NCBI RefSeq assembly: GCF_037478005.1 | Contig: NZ_CP144164.1 | Span: 3,100,001-3,164,000 of the forward strand | Length of the DNA: 64,000 nucleotides | Source of the DNA: Alteromonas sp. M12 | GTDB taxonomy: Bacteria; Pseudomonadota; Gammaproteobacteria; Enterobacterales; Alteromonadaceae | Direction: 5' to 3' | Part shown: positions 17,137 through 25,656 of the stretch, in pieces | How the letters are laid out: every line of letters starts with the position of its first letter | Numbering within the stretch: the stretch's first letter is position 1 | Notes under the pieces: generated by a model | What the model saw: only the letters and a program-made list of their open reading frames with translations | Told to the model about the DNA's origin: nothing | Databases searched by the model: none | Translations under genes and position numbers: made by a program

Positions 17137-19031
17137 TTAATTTAGACAGCTTCCATTTTTTACGACCTGAATGGTTTTTTGCATTAATCCCACTGCTGTT
17201 ATTACTGATTTTATTGATGAACATACACAGACGTCAATCTGGTTGGCAGTCAGTTGTAGCAAGTCACCTTTATCAGCACCTTATATCTGAAAAAGGCAAC
17301 AGCCAAAGGCGTCCACCATTAAGCTTAGTGGCTTTAGGCTGGATAATTGCCGTTACCGCGTTGGCTGGACCAAGCTGGGAAAGGCTCCCTCAGCCGGTTT
17401 TTCAACTCAATGCTGGCAAAGCAGTAGTGCTAGACATGTCCATGTCGATGCGCTCCACAGACTTAACGCCAGACAGATTGACCCGTGCAAAATACAAAGC
17501 TATTGATTTAATTAATGAAATTTCTGAAGGTGATGTTGGATTAGTCGCCTATGCGGGCGATGCTTTTACCATTAGTCCGTTAAGTTCAGATGCGCAGAAC
17601 CTAACAGCTTTACTACCAAGCCTAACGCCAGAAATTATGCCGGTATCAGGCAGTGAACCCTATCTAGGTCTCAAAATGGCGGCCGAATTACTCAAAAATG
17701 CTGGTTTTTTAGAGGGCGATATATTTTGGATAACCGACGGTGTGGAAGTTTCACAATTAGCCGAATTGAATACTTATATTGAAAGCCTTCCCTATCGTAT
17801 TTCCATTTTGGGAGTGGGCACAGCTGAAGGTGCTCCTATTCAATTGCTTGATGGTGACTTTTTGAAAGACAATAGAGGCGCCATAGTTATCCCTAAAATG
17901 GATGCACAAATATTGTCAGGTTTAGCCCGCAAAAGCGGTGGAAAGTTTTATGCGATTACAGCAAATGACAGTGATATTAAATATTTAACTGAGCAAAGCT
18001 TAATAAATCACGAAACAATTTCAAACAAAGATGACAATGAACAGTTTGGTGATGAATGGCAAGAAGCCGGCCCTTATCTGCTTTTGCTGTTGTTACCGCT
18101 AGCCGCTTTGGCTTTTCGAAGAGGTTATGTTGCGATATTTTTAGTTACCTTGGTAACCAGTTCATTGGCGCCCCAACCCGCCTTTGCAAATACCTGGCAA
18201 GACTGGTTTAAAAACAGAGATCAACGCGGTTTAGAGTCTCTGCAAAAGCAAGATTATGAGCAAGCAGCAAACGAGTTTGAAAGTCCTATGTGGCAAGGCG
18301 CAGCGCTTTACAAACAAGGTAATTATCAAGCCGCGTTGGATGCATTTTCAAAAGCTGAAGGCCCACAAGCACTATACAATCAAGGCAATGCATTGGCACA
18401 GTTGGGCGAATTAGATGAGGCCATAAAAAGGTATGATGAAGCTCTTGCGCAACAACCTGATCATGCAGATGCGTTGAAAAACAAAGAGATACTCGAACAA
18501 CTAAAAGAACAGCAAGAGCAAGAACAACAAAACCAACAGCAAGATCAACAAGGTGACGACTCTGAAGAGCAGCAATCTGAAGATCAACAGTCGCAGCAAC
18601 AACAAGACTCGCAAGATCAGCAGTCGCAGCAAGATCAACAGAACCAAGACCAGCAAAATCAAGAGTCTCAGCAAGAGCAACAGACTGAACAAGAACAGCA
18701 AGATCAGTCTCAAAATGAACAAGATGCTGAACAAAACCAACAAGATGATTCCGAACAACAAGACGAATCTGAACAACAAAACGAGTCAGAGCAACAGCAG
18801 GACCCGTCACAACAAGAGCAACAGACTGAACAAGAACAGCAAGCTGCACAGCAGGTGCAAGAAGCAGAAGAATCAATGACGGATGAGGAGCGTGAAGAAA
18901 TGCAAAGAATGCAAAATTTGCTCAATCGCGTCCCCGATGATCCGTCTTATTTACTCAAGCGCAAAATGCTGCTGGAAAATCAACAACGACGTCGTCAACG
19001 TACGCCAAGCCAGTCGAAGAGGAATTGGTAA
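17133..19031 (+). CDS. VWA + TPR protein with Gln-rich tail, BatB/BatC-like fusion
   Basis: 632 residues from the ATG at 17133 (GGGGAGG upstream). Membrane helices ~15-31 and ~63-79, VWA domain with MIDAS DMSMS at 101-105 and TDGVEVSQ loop, two hydrophobic segments ~313-350, then TPR-like repeats ~395-455 (YNQGNALAQLGELDEAIKRY). Residues ~455-576 are almost entirely Gln, Glu, Asp, Ser and Asn, and a basic C-terminus closes the protein. In Bacteroides the VWA and TPR parts are separate (BatB, BatC); here they are one chain. The low-complexity tract creates long spurious open frames on both strands. Confidence 0.87.
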   Translation: MINLDSFHFLRPEWFFALIPLLLLLILLMNIHRRQSGWQSVVASHLYQHLISEKGNSQRRPPLSLVALGWIIAVTALAGPSWERLPQPVFQLNAGKAVVLDMSMSMRSTDLTPDRLTRAKYKAIDLINEISEGDVGLVAYAGDAFTISPLSSDAQNLTALLPSLTPEIMPVSGSEPYLGLKMAAELLKNAGFLEGDIFWITDGVEVSQLAELNTYIESLPYRISILGVGTAEGAPIQLLDGDFLKDNRGAIVIPKMDAQILSGLARKSGGKFYAITANDSDIKYLTEQSLINHETISNKDDNEQFGDEWQEAGPYLLLLLLPLAALAFRRGYVAIFLVTLVTSSLAPQPAFANTWQDWFKNRDQRGLESLQKQDYEQAANEFESPMWQGAALYKQGNYQAALDAFSKAEGPQALYNQGNALAQLGELDEAIKRYDEALAQQPDHADALKNKEILEQLKEQQEQEQQNQQQDQQGDDSEEQQSEDQQSQQQQDSQDQQSQQDQQNQDQQNQESQQEQQTEQEQQDQSQNEQDAEQNQQDDSEQQDESEQQNESEQQQDPSQQEQQTEQEQQAAQQVQEAEESMTDEEREEMQRMQNLLNRVPDDPSYLLKRKMLLENQQRRRQRTPSQSKRNW

Positions 19032-19032
19032 T

Positions 19033-20781
19033 ATGTTAGTTAAATTGTTAACCCGCAAAACCTTATTGTTAACTTTATTGTTTTTCAGCTTACTGAGTAT
19101 TACCAATGTGTATGCACAAGTTGAAAGTGTGACGGCAAGTGTCGATAAAAATCCAGCCATGGCAGATGAATCTATCGTGCTGTCTGTCGTCGCTTTTGGT
19201 AACCCAAATAATGATGCCTTTGACCCTAGCGTGTTAGAAGATGACTTCGTTGTGGGTCGAACGTCAGTGAGCACGCAAACGAGAGTAATCAATTTTGATA
19301 CGACTCGCTCTACCACCTGGACGACAATTTTAATTCCACGCCAGCAAGGAACGTTTACAATCCCATCCTTCGATGTGGGAGGCAAAAAAACTCAACCGAT
19401 AACGGTTAGAATACTACCTGTTTCAGCTGCCAGTAACAGTAAAGCACGAGAAGCTTTTATTACCGCAGAAGTCGATGTAGGCCAACCATTTGTACAACAA
19501 ATGGTGAAATATAAAGTCAAAATTCATCTTGCTACCAGTTTACAACGAGGCAGTTTGTCTGAGCCTTCTTTGGAAAACGCAGACATCAGCCTAATTGGTA
19601 AAGACAAAGATTATTCAGAAATTGTCGATGGTCAACGTTACCGGATAATTGAACGCAATTACGCAATTATTCCTCAGGCAAGTGGTCAAGTTAAAATAAA
19701 GGGACCGCTGTTTGAAGCTGAGGTTATTGATCGAACTCAAAATAGCTTTAGTTACTTTAATCAGACGCGCCCTATCAATCGAGTTGCGCCCGACGTGGTT
19801 CTGGATGTTCAGCCTATTCCAGCTGATTTTAATGAGCATTGGTTACCCAGTGAATTTGTGCAGTTGAATGAAGAATGGCAGCCTGACTTGTCACAAATAA
19901 AGGTGGGCGAACCTATTACTCGAACGCTGACATTATCGGCACTGGGTGTATCCGAACAACAATTACCGGAAATGACTGGAATATACCCACCTGATTTTAA
20001 AATCTATCCCGATCAAGCGACTACAGCATCCGTTACTCGTGAAGACAACATTATTGCGCAACGTGTTGAAAATATAGCTATTATTCCCAATCGAGCGGGA
20101 CAATTTGTTTTGCCTCCGGTGAAAGTAGCGTGGTTTAATACGTTAACTAAGCAAACTGAATATGCAGAATTACCCGCTCGAAGTATTGAAGTGGCCGCAG
20201 CCGCATCTTCTAATCAAACTGGTTTACCCCCTACTACCCCAAATCCGCTATTAGAAACACAGGCACCTACTAGTGTAGATTCCCAGACTCCAGGCCCATT
20301 AACGCCAACGGTGCAGACAGTCACAGTAACATCATTGTGGAGTATTAGTAGCTGGGTTTTATTAGCTTTATGGTTGCTTACATTACTGATTTGGTGGTTT
20401 TCAAGTCATTCGAAAAACGCTCCGCCCTTGGCCAAACAGGAATTGAATACTAATAACCTAGAGTCTGAAAACTGGAAATTGCTAAAAACGGCGTTAAAGA
20501 GTCATAAAATCGGCGAAATTTATCCTGCATTACTTAAATGGCAAACAAGCTTAGCAGTATATGGTGGCGCCAAATTATTAGATGAAAATGATATTTCAGA
20601 CTCAGAATTACAAGATGAACTGAAATCAATGTTTGCCAGCCAATACGCGCAAGGTGACAAAAATTGGAAAAGTGATACCCTATTAAATGTATTAGCACGT
20701 TTACGTCAAGATATAATAAAAAATAAAAATAAGTCGCCTTCGTTGCAACCTTTATATGCATCCCAACGGGTTGCGCACTAA
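19033..20781 (+). CDS. batD: BatD family protein
   Basis: 582 residues from the ATG at 19033; the open frame extends 50 codons further into the previous gene, but that part has no protein character. Signal peptide 1-28 (ending NVYA), a large periplasmic beta-rich region starting VESVTASVDKNP, one membrane helix at ~436-456 and a C-terminal cytoplasmic helical domain. Matches the oxygen-tolerance BatD family, last member of the MoxR/Bat operon. Stop is followed 18 bases later by the next start. Confidence 0.88.
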   Translation: MLVKLLTRKTLLLTLLFFSLLSITNVYAQVESVTASVDKNPAMADESIVLSVVAFGNPNNDAFDPSVLEDDFVVGRTSVSTQTRVINFDTTRSTTWTTILIPRQQGTFTIPSFDVGGKKTQPITVRILPVSAASNSKAREAFITAEVDVGQPFVQQMVKYKVKIHLATSLQRGSLSEPSLENADISLIGKDKDYSEIVDGQRYRIIERNYAIIPQASGQVKIKGPLFEAEVIDRTQNSFSYFNQTRPINRVAPDVVLDVQPIPADFNEHWLPSEFVQLNEEWQPDLSQIKVGEPITRTLTLSALGVSEQQLPEMTGIYPPDFKIYPDQATTASVTREDNIIAQRVENIAIIPNRAGQFVLPPVKVAWFNTLTKQTEYAELPARSIEVAAAASSNQTGLPPTTPNPLLETQAPTSVDSQTPGPLTPTVQTVTVTSLWSISSWVLLALWLLTLLIWWFSSHSKNAPPLAKQELNTNNLESENWKLLKTALKSHKIGEIYPALLKWQTSLAVYGGAKLLDENDISDSELQDELKSMFASQYAQGDKNWKSDTLLNVLARLRQDIIKNKNKSPSLQPLYASQRVAH

Positions 20782-20799
20782 CGTCAGGAAAATTACACC

Positions 20800-22653
20800 A
20801 TGAAGACATTGAAATCATTTGTTCCGCTAAGCCTTATCTCACTTGCGCTAATGGCGTGCTCCGAACCGGCTCAAAACACAAATTCGGATACACAAGCTCA
20901 ACTGCAAGAACAACAAAGCCAGCAAGTTAAGCTTAGTGAATCAGAAAGATTAGCTGCCTTTTTCGCTGACATGTTTGAAGAAGATTTGAAACGCTCCCCT
21001 ATGTCCCAAAGTTATCTTGGTTATAAGTGGGATTACGATAAATGGGATGATATTTCAGATAACGCCGCAGACCAAGACATTACGATTTTACAACAACGTC
21101 TAAAAGCTTTAAACGAGTTCGATCCAGCGCAATTAAATCAGCAAGAAAAAATGAGCCTAGAAATTGCCAAAGTTGATATTCAACGTCGATTGGCAAATGA
21201 CAAGTTTAGACATCACACTTACATCATGGACCAATTCCGCGCTTTTCATACAGTTGTGCCAAGCTTTTTAGTGAATATCCATAGAGTAAATGACGTTGAA
21301 GATGCGCAAGCGTATATATCACGATTGGAAAAAGTCGATGACCTTTTTGGGCAAGTGATAGAGCAATTAAAAATCAGACAAGAACTAGGCGTTTTCCCAC
21401 CTAAATGGTCATACGACCAAATGATCCAAGCGTCGCATAACGTCATCAGTGGTAACCCTTTTATCGAGTCAGCTGAAGATTCCACCATTTGGAAGGATTT
21501 CCAAGACAAACTGAATGCATTAGATATTTCTAATGCCGAAAAGACTGGCATGATGAAACAAGCAAGAGATGCACTTCAAGAGTCTGTTTTACCTGCCTAC
21601 CAAGCACTCATTGCAGAGCTAGAAATACAGCGTGAGCTCTCCCCTGAAGGTGATGGTGTTTGGCGCTTACCTGATGGAGACAAATGGTATGACAACCGAC
21701 TAGCCTGGTTTACAACCACCGATTTGAGCGCCCAGGAAGTTCACGAGATAGGTCTTAAACAAGTAGAACGTATTCACGACTTGATGCTTGAAATTATGGA
21801 GAAAGTCAATTTTGAAGGTTCTCTTCAGGACTTCTTTGTCTTTATGCGCACTAGTGATCAGTTTTATTATGCGAATGATGATACTGGCCGTGATCAGTAC
21901 TTAGCTGATGCAACCGCACTCATCAACGAAATGAAAAGCAAGATCCCTGAATATTTTGGATTAATGCCACAAGCAGAAATGATTGTTAAGCGTGTCGAAC
22001 CATTCAGAGAACAATCTGCCGGCAAAGCCTTTTATCAAAGCCCGTCAAAAGACGGTTCACGACCAGGCAGTTACTACGCGAATCTGTACAACATGAAAGA
22101 TATGCCAACCTATCAAATGGAAGCACTAGCTTATCATGAAGGGATCCCTGGACATCATATGCAACGAGCGATTGCGCAGGAATTAGAAGGCATACCAGAG
22201 TTTCAAAAATATGTATCTTTTACGGCTTACACCGAAGGCTGGGGTTTATACTCTGAAGAACTCGCCAAAGATATGGGATTTTATCAAGACCCCTACTCTG
22301 ATTTTGGACGTTTAGCAATGGAGCTTTGGAGAGCATGTCGTTTGGTGGTAGATACAGGGATTCATTCGCAAAAATGGAGCCGTGAACAAGCCATTCAATA
22401 CCTCGTTGAGAATACGCCGAACCCCGAGGGAGATTCAGTCAAAGCGATTGAACGCTACATTGCAATGCCTGGCCAAGCCACGGCGTATATGATTGGTAAA
22501 TTAAAAATCATGGAACTACGCGCCTATGCAGAGCAGACCCTTGGCGAAAAATTCGATATTCGTGGATTTCATGATGAAGTGTTAAAAGACGGTCCCGTGC
22601 CGCTTAATATATTAGAAGATAAGATTAAAGTGTGGGTTCAAAGCCAACAATAA
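20800..22653 (+). CDS. DUF885 family lipoprotein, putative metallopeptidase
   Basis: 617 residues. Lipoprotein signal with lipobox LMAC (Cys20) then a polar linker. The DUF885 core carries the zinc-binding-like motif YHEGIPGHHMQ near residue 445 and the following EGWGLYSEELA, as in gluzincin-type peptidases. Role inferred as peptide degradation in the periplasm or at the outer membrane; Ser21 after the lipid Cys gives no inner-membrane retention Asp. Only 18 bp after batD, but functional connection is not evident. A strong terminator follows. Confidence 0.85.
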   Translation: MKTLKSFVPLSLISLALMACSEPAQNTNSDTQAQLQEQQSQQVKLSESERLAAFFADMFEEDLKRSPMSQSYLGYKWDYDKWDDISDNAADQDITILQQRLKALNEFDPAQLNQQEKMSLEIAKVDIQRRLANDKFRHHTYIMDQFRAFHTVVPSFLVNIHRVNDVEDAQAYISRLEKVDDLFGQVIEQLKIRQELGVFPPKWSYDQMIQASHNVISGNPFIESAEDSTIWKDFQDKLNALDISNAEKTGMMKQARDALQESVLPAYQALIAELEIQRELSPEGDGVWRLPDGDKWYDNRLAWFTTTDLSAQEVHEIGLKQVERIHDLMLEIMEKVNFEGSLQDFFVFMRTSDQFYYANDDTGRDQYLADATALINEMKSKIPEYFGLMPQAEMIVKRVEPFREQSAGKAFYQSPSKDGSRPGSYYANLYNMKDMPTYQMEALAYHEGIPGHHMQRAIAQELEGIPEFQKYVSFTAYTEGWGLYSEELAKDMGFYQDPYSDFGRLAMELWRACRLVVDTGIHSQKWSREQAIQYLVENTPNPEGDSVKAIERYIAMPGQATAYMIGKLKIMELRAYAEQTLGEKFDIRGFHDEVLKDGPVPLNILEDKIKVWVQSQQ

Positions 22654-22676
22654 ATGAAGCTAAATTAGCTGTGACA

Positions 22677-22706
22677 TTAAAAATCCGGGTAATACCGGAT
22701 TTTTAA
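22677..22706 (+). terminator. terminator after the DUF885 gene
   Basis: Perfect 12-bp stem TTAAAAATCCGG / CCGGATTTTTAA with a 6-base loop, T-run included in the 3' arm. Confidence 0.85.
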
Positions 22707-22752
22707 TGCCCTAAACCCTGTCAATAGTTAGCTCCATAGGCTAAATTTATTG

Positions 22753-22795
22753 TCATAAACTTAAAAATAAATTCTTATACTAATCATAAACTTAA
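22753..22795 (+). repeat. direct repeat TCATAAACTTAA flanking a -10 box
   Basis: Two exact 12-bp copies at 22753-22764 and 22784-22795, 31 bp apart (about three helical turns), with TATACT (22776-22781) between them, upstream of the ECF sigma gene. Spacing on one DNA face suggests a regulator site or paired promoter elements. Confidence 0.5.
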
Positions 22796-22815
22796 TAAAA
22801 AAGGCTTAAGAACCT

Positions 22816-23373
22816 ATGTTTTTTCGAAAGCAATCTGCCAATGACTCGGTCTCTGATGATGTGGTAGCAAAACAAAAACGGTATGAGGCGTTAGTACATA
22901 GCCTACATGCCGACATATTTAGGTACGCCTACTGGTTAGTAAAAGATAAAGCAGTGGCTGAGGATATTGTTCAAGAGACCTTTTTACGTGCTTGGAAATC
23001 ATTAGATTCGTTAAAAGATGAAAAAGCTGCGAAGTCTTGGCTAATCACCATTCTTCGTCGCGAAAACGCTCGGCGATTTGAACGTAAACAGTTTGATTTA
23101 GTCGATATGGACGATGTGTCTTTAGAAGGTGATAATTTGTCAAACGAATTAGAAATTGAGTATCAAGAGCTCAGATTGCTAATGGCAGGTTTAAACGAAG
23201 AGTATCGAGAACCCCTTATACTTCAAGTTATGTACGGATATAGCGGAGACGAAATTGCTCAGCAATTGGATCTCAATAAGAATACGGTAATGACCAGGTT
23301 ATTTAGAGCGCGCAGTCAGTTAAAAGAAGCTTTAGAGAAATCAAATAACAGCAGAGGTTATAAAAATGGATGA
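22816..23373 (+). CDS. ECF-type RNA polymerase sigma factor
   Basis: 185 residues with the two-domain ECF layout: region 2 at ~36-80 (ADIFRYAYWLVKDKAVAEDI, ETFLRAW) and region 4 at ~135-170 (GYSGDEIAQQLDLNKNTVMT, RLFRARSQL). It directs RNA polymerase to a specialised regulon. It overlaps the start of the DUF3379 gene by eight bases, the usual coupling of an ECF sigma factor with its anti-sigma partner. No standard RpoE-like promoter was recognised upstream, but a direct repeat lies there. Confidence 0.9.
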   Translation: MFFRKQSANDSVSDDVVAKQKRYEALVHSLHADIFRYAYWLVKDKAVAEDIVQETFLRAWKSLDSLKDEKAAKSWLITILRRENARRFERKQFDLVDMDDVSLEGDNLSNELEIEYQELRLLMAGLNEEYREPLILQVMYGYSGDEIAQQLDLNKNTVMTRLFRARSQLKEALEKSNNSRGYKNG

Positions 23374-24079
23374 TTTAACATTCCGTCGTACCATTTACGC
23401 AGACCCAAACTGTGCTGAAGACGACGTAATACAAGCAGCTAAAGAAGATGCTAAAAAACAAGAGTTTTGGGACGAAATTAAGCAATTAGATGAATCTATT
23501 GCTAAGGCAGCCAGTATTTCTGTTCCTGAAAACCTTGCTGAAAAATTAATTTTAAGACAATCAACAGAAGTAGTTAGAACACAGCGAACCAAAAGTCGCA
23601 TACATTTAGCCGTTGCAGCATCAGTGGCCTTTGTTATTGGTATTAGTTTTAGCCTATTTCAACAACCACCAGGTATCGATTTAGGCGAACATGCGTTAGC
23701 CCACGTTACTCAAGAAGGTAATGGTTATGCACTGCAAGTTGATGGTGATTTTTCCTTAGATAACGTCAATGTTCAGTTAGCGAACCTTGGTGCGGAGTTC
23801 ACCCAAAAAGTAGGACGCATTTATTTTGCTAATTTTTGTGTATTCGATAACGTTCGCAGTTTCCATATGGTGTTGGAATCTGAAGAGGGTGAAAAGATAA
23901 CCGTCTTTGTAGTTCCTCAATCAAATGATATGCACAGCGATGAAAACTTTTCAGGTAACCACTTAAAAGGGCAAATGTTTAGTAGCCATCAAGCCAACGT
24001 AATCGTTGTTGGTGAGCATGGAAAGTCTGTTGGAAAAATGAAAGAAAAACTGCAAAAAACATTACGCTTTAGTGCTTAA
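23366..24079 (+). CDS. DUF3379 membrane protein, probable anti-sigma factor
   Basis: 237 residues. N-terminal cytoplasmic part rich in Asp/Glu (YADPNCAEDDVIQAAKED), one membrane helix ~77-98 (HLAVAASVAFVIGISFSLF), then a periplasmic domain of ~135 residues with one Cys. This is the DUF3379 arrangement, found next to ECF sigma genes and inferred to hold the sigma factor at the membrane. Anti-sigma activity is inference from coupling and topology. Confidence 0.82.
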   Translation: MDDLTFRRTIYADPNCAEDDVIQAAKEDAKKQEFWDEIKQLDESIAKAASISVPENLAEKLILRQSTEVVRTQRTKSRIHLAVAASVAFVIGISFSLFQQPPGIDLGEHALAHVTQEGNGYALQVDGDFSLDNVNVQLANLGAEFTQKVGRIYFANFCVFDNVRSFHMVLESEEGEKITVFVVPQSNDMHSDENFSGNHLKGQMFSSHQANVIVVGEHGKSVGKMKEKLQKTLRFSA

Positions 24080-24115
24080 TTATTATAGCTAGAAAGGTTA
24101 ATTCTTTCTCATCAA

Positions 24116-24153
24116 CTGATGATAGTGGCTTGTAACTATCCCACTATCATCAG
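24116..24153. terminator. 13-bp perfect stem-loop between convergent genes
   Basis: CTGATGATAGTGG / CCACTATCATCAG with a 12-base loop, between the DUF3379 and DUF3087 stops. No T-run on either side, so it may block read-through structurally or be a protein site. Confidence 0.4.
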
Positions 24154-24181
24154 CGCTAAGTTAACAACTCTCTGATCTGAT

Positions 24182-24688
24182 TTAAAACTGCTTTAACATC
24201 TCTTCGTTGTAATCATTTGCATCCAAGGTTAAGTTGTATTGCGAGGCAATAGCGTCAAGTTCAGCTTGATGAATGGCTAATTCATCCATCGTAATCGTAT
24301 TATCGTCTAACTGCCAAAGTTGCCTTGAGCCAGCGTAGCTATACTGTAAGGTAATCAAAGCGTCGATGTTCCCCTTTTGTCCTGCAGCCTTAATTTGGGT
24401 CATTTTACGATTAATTTTATTCAGCGCTTTTTTAAGTTCCCATACATAAACCACCTCAGTCATAAATTCGTTCGACCGGTACTTATTTAATAACCATCCA
24501 ATGGTTATGGCAGTTATTAACACTCCTAGAAAATTCCAATGAAAATGGCTACCGCTTGGATCTGGAAATAACCAGATCAACAGTTGCGAGATGGCTAAAC
24601 TGCCTAACGCAAAAATGATGACACAAGACAAAATAATACGATTTAGGCGCTTGCGATAACGTGCTTTGTTAATGTCTATGAGATGCAT
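24182..24688 (-). CDS. DUF3087 family membrane protein
   Basis: 168 residues from the ATG at 24688 (MHLIDINKARYRKRLN); a TTG 42 bases upstream is a weaker start. Two membrane helices at ~13-36 and ~43-62 separated by PDPSGSHFHWN, then a soluble helical domain with YSYAGSRQLWQLDDNT. Resembles the DUF3087 family seen in marine gammaproteobacteria. Function unknown. Divergent from the exported phosphatase-fold gene. Confidence 0.75.
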   Translation of the reverse strand: MHLIDINKARYRKRLNRIILSCVIIFALGSLAISQLLIWLFPDPSGSHFHWNFLGVLITAITIGWLLNKYRSNEFMTEVVYVWELKKALNKINRKMTQIKAAGQKGNIDALITLQYSYAGSRQLWQLDDNTITMDELAIHQAELDAIASQYNLTLDANDYNEEMLKQF

Positions 24689-24818
24689 AATTATCTGAGT
24701 ACAACTTTTTAAGATATTTGATGTATTCAATTGTAACTAAGTTACTACCTTAACTAAAAAGTATTTTATACTGTGAGCCAATAAACTACTTTTCAATATA
24801 TTGCTAAGGGAAAACCAC

Positions 24819-25343
24819 GTGAAGAATATCGCATTCGTCTTATTTGCAAGCTGCCTTCTTGTGTTTAACGCCCATGCAGCGGAAAATATCCTTGATATAT
24901 CCATTCCTGAGTTAAAGAACTATCAAGTTAACAACGAAAAAATGGTGAGTTCAGGTTTACCCACTAAACCACACCTTGAGATGTTGCAGAAGATTGGTTT
25001 AAACCAGGTTGTGGATTTGATTCCAGGGGATCGGACTGAACACCAACAATTAATAAGCAGCTTAGCATTGGGGTATCATAATATTGCTGTTGAATGGGAA
25101 AACCCCACCCTAGCAAATTTCCAAGAGTACGTTTCAATTATGCAAAATCTCAATGAACACGATGGGGTTACGCTCACTCATTGCCGTTTGAACTGGCGAG
25201 GTTCTGTTTTCACATATTTATATCAAGTCACGCAATTACAAGTACCAGAAGAAACTGCGAAACAAGAAATGTTAGCGATATGGCAGCCAAATGAAATTTG
25301 GTTAGGCTTTATTGACCATGTATTAGCTCACTACCAAAAATAG
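24819..25343 (+). CDS. exported phosphatase-fold protein (dual-specificity phosphatase / DUF442-like)
   Basis: 174 residues from the GTG at 24819 (AAGG nine bases upstream). Signal peptide 1-20 ending NAHA. The motif THCRLNWRGSVF near 128-139 is a Cys-x4-Arg loop as in DUF442/'beta-lactamase hydrolase-like' proteins (HCxxxNR), one residue shorter than the CX5R of classical tyrosine phosphatases. The preceding LQKIGLNQVVDLIPGD fits the same fold. Whether it is catalytic is unclear, and a periplasmic substrate is unknown. Confidence 0.7.
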   Translation: MKNIAFVLFASCLLVFNAHAAENILDISIPELKNYQVNNEKMVSSGLPTKPHLEMLQKIGLNQVVDLIPGDRTEHQQLISSLALGYHNIAVEWENPTLANFQEYVSIMQNLNEHDGVTLTHCRLNWRGSVFTYLYQVTQLQVPEETAKQEMLAIWQPNEIWLGFIDHVLAHYQK

Positions 25344-25366
25344 GGCTAGGTTAAAAGGAAAAATGA

Positions 25367-25561
25367 ATGGACGGCAGTAAACGCGAAAATATTAAAATTG
25401 GTTCAAAGGTAGCAATTGTTTTGAAGCAAGATCAGCGCAGCGGTAATCTTACACAAGGTGTCGTTTCGACGATCCTGACTAAATCTAGCAACCATCCCCA
25501 CGGTATAAAAGTGCGACTTGATGATGGTCAAGTCGGCAGAGTGAAACAGATTTTGTCTTAA
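25367..25561 (+). CDS. ywbE: YwbE family protein
   Basis: 64 residues, close to the typical YwbE (DUF2196) length. Features: NIKIGSKVAIVLKQDQRSGN, LTQGVVSTILTKSSNHPHGI and KVRLDDGQVGRVKQIL, which read as a small SH3-like beta barrel. Cytoplasmic, function not established. Starts 24 bp after the preceding gene on the same strand. Confidence 0.85.
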   Translation: MDGSKRENIKIGSKVAIVLKQDQRSGNLTQGVVSTILTKSSNHPHGIKVRLDDGQVGRVKQILS

Positions 25562-25656
25562 AAGAATCGCTAATATGTTTTTTTTGCTTGTACATAAACA
25601 ACATAATTCACCCACCAGCTATTTAAAAACACCAGTGAGTGCTGTATAAACGCGCC

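Noticed and set aside
18286..18876. Long minus-strand frames (up to 196 codons) opposite the BatB/C Gln-rich tract
   Set aside because: Artefact of CAA/CAG-rich low-complexity DNA; the antisense reading is a Leu/Val-rich string with no start signal.
18553..18879. Plus-strand 108-codon frame within the Gln-rich tract
   Set aside because: A frame-shifted reading of the same low-complexity DNA (Asn/Lys/Ser string).
18883..19032. 50-codon N-terminal extension of BatD
   Set aside because: Overlaps the previous gene out of frame; the ATG at 19033 starts a clear signal peptide.
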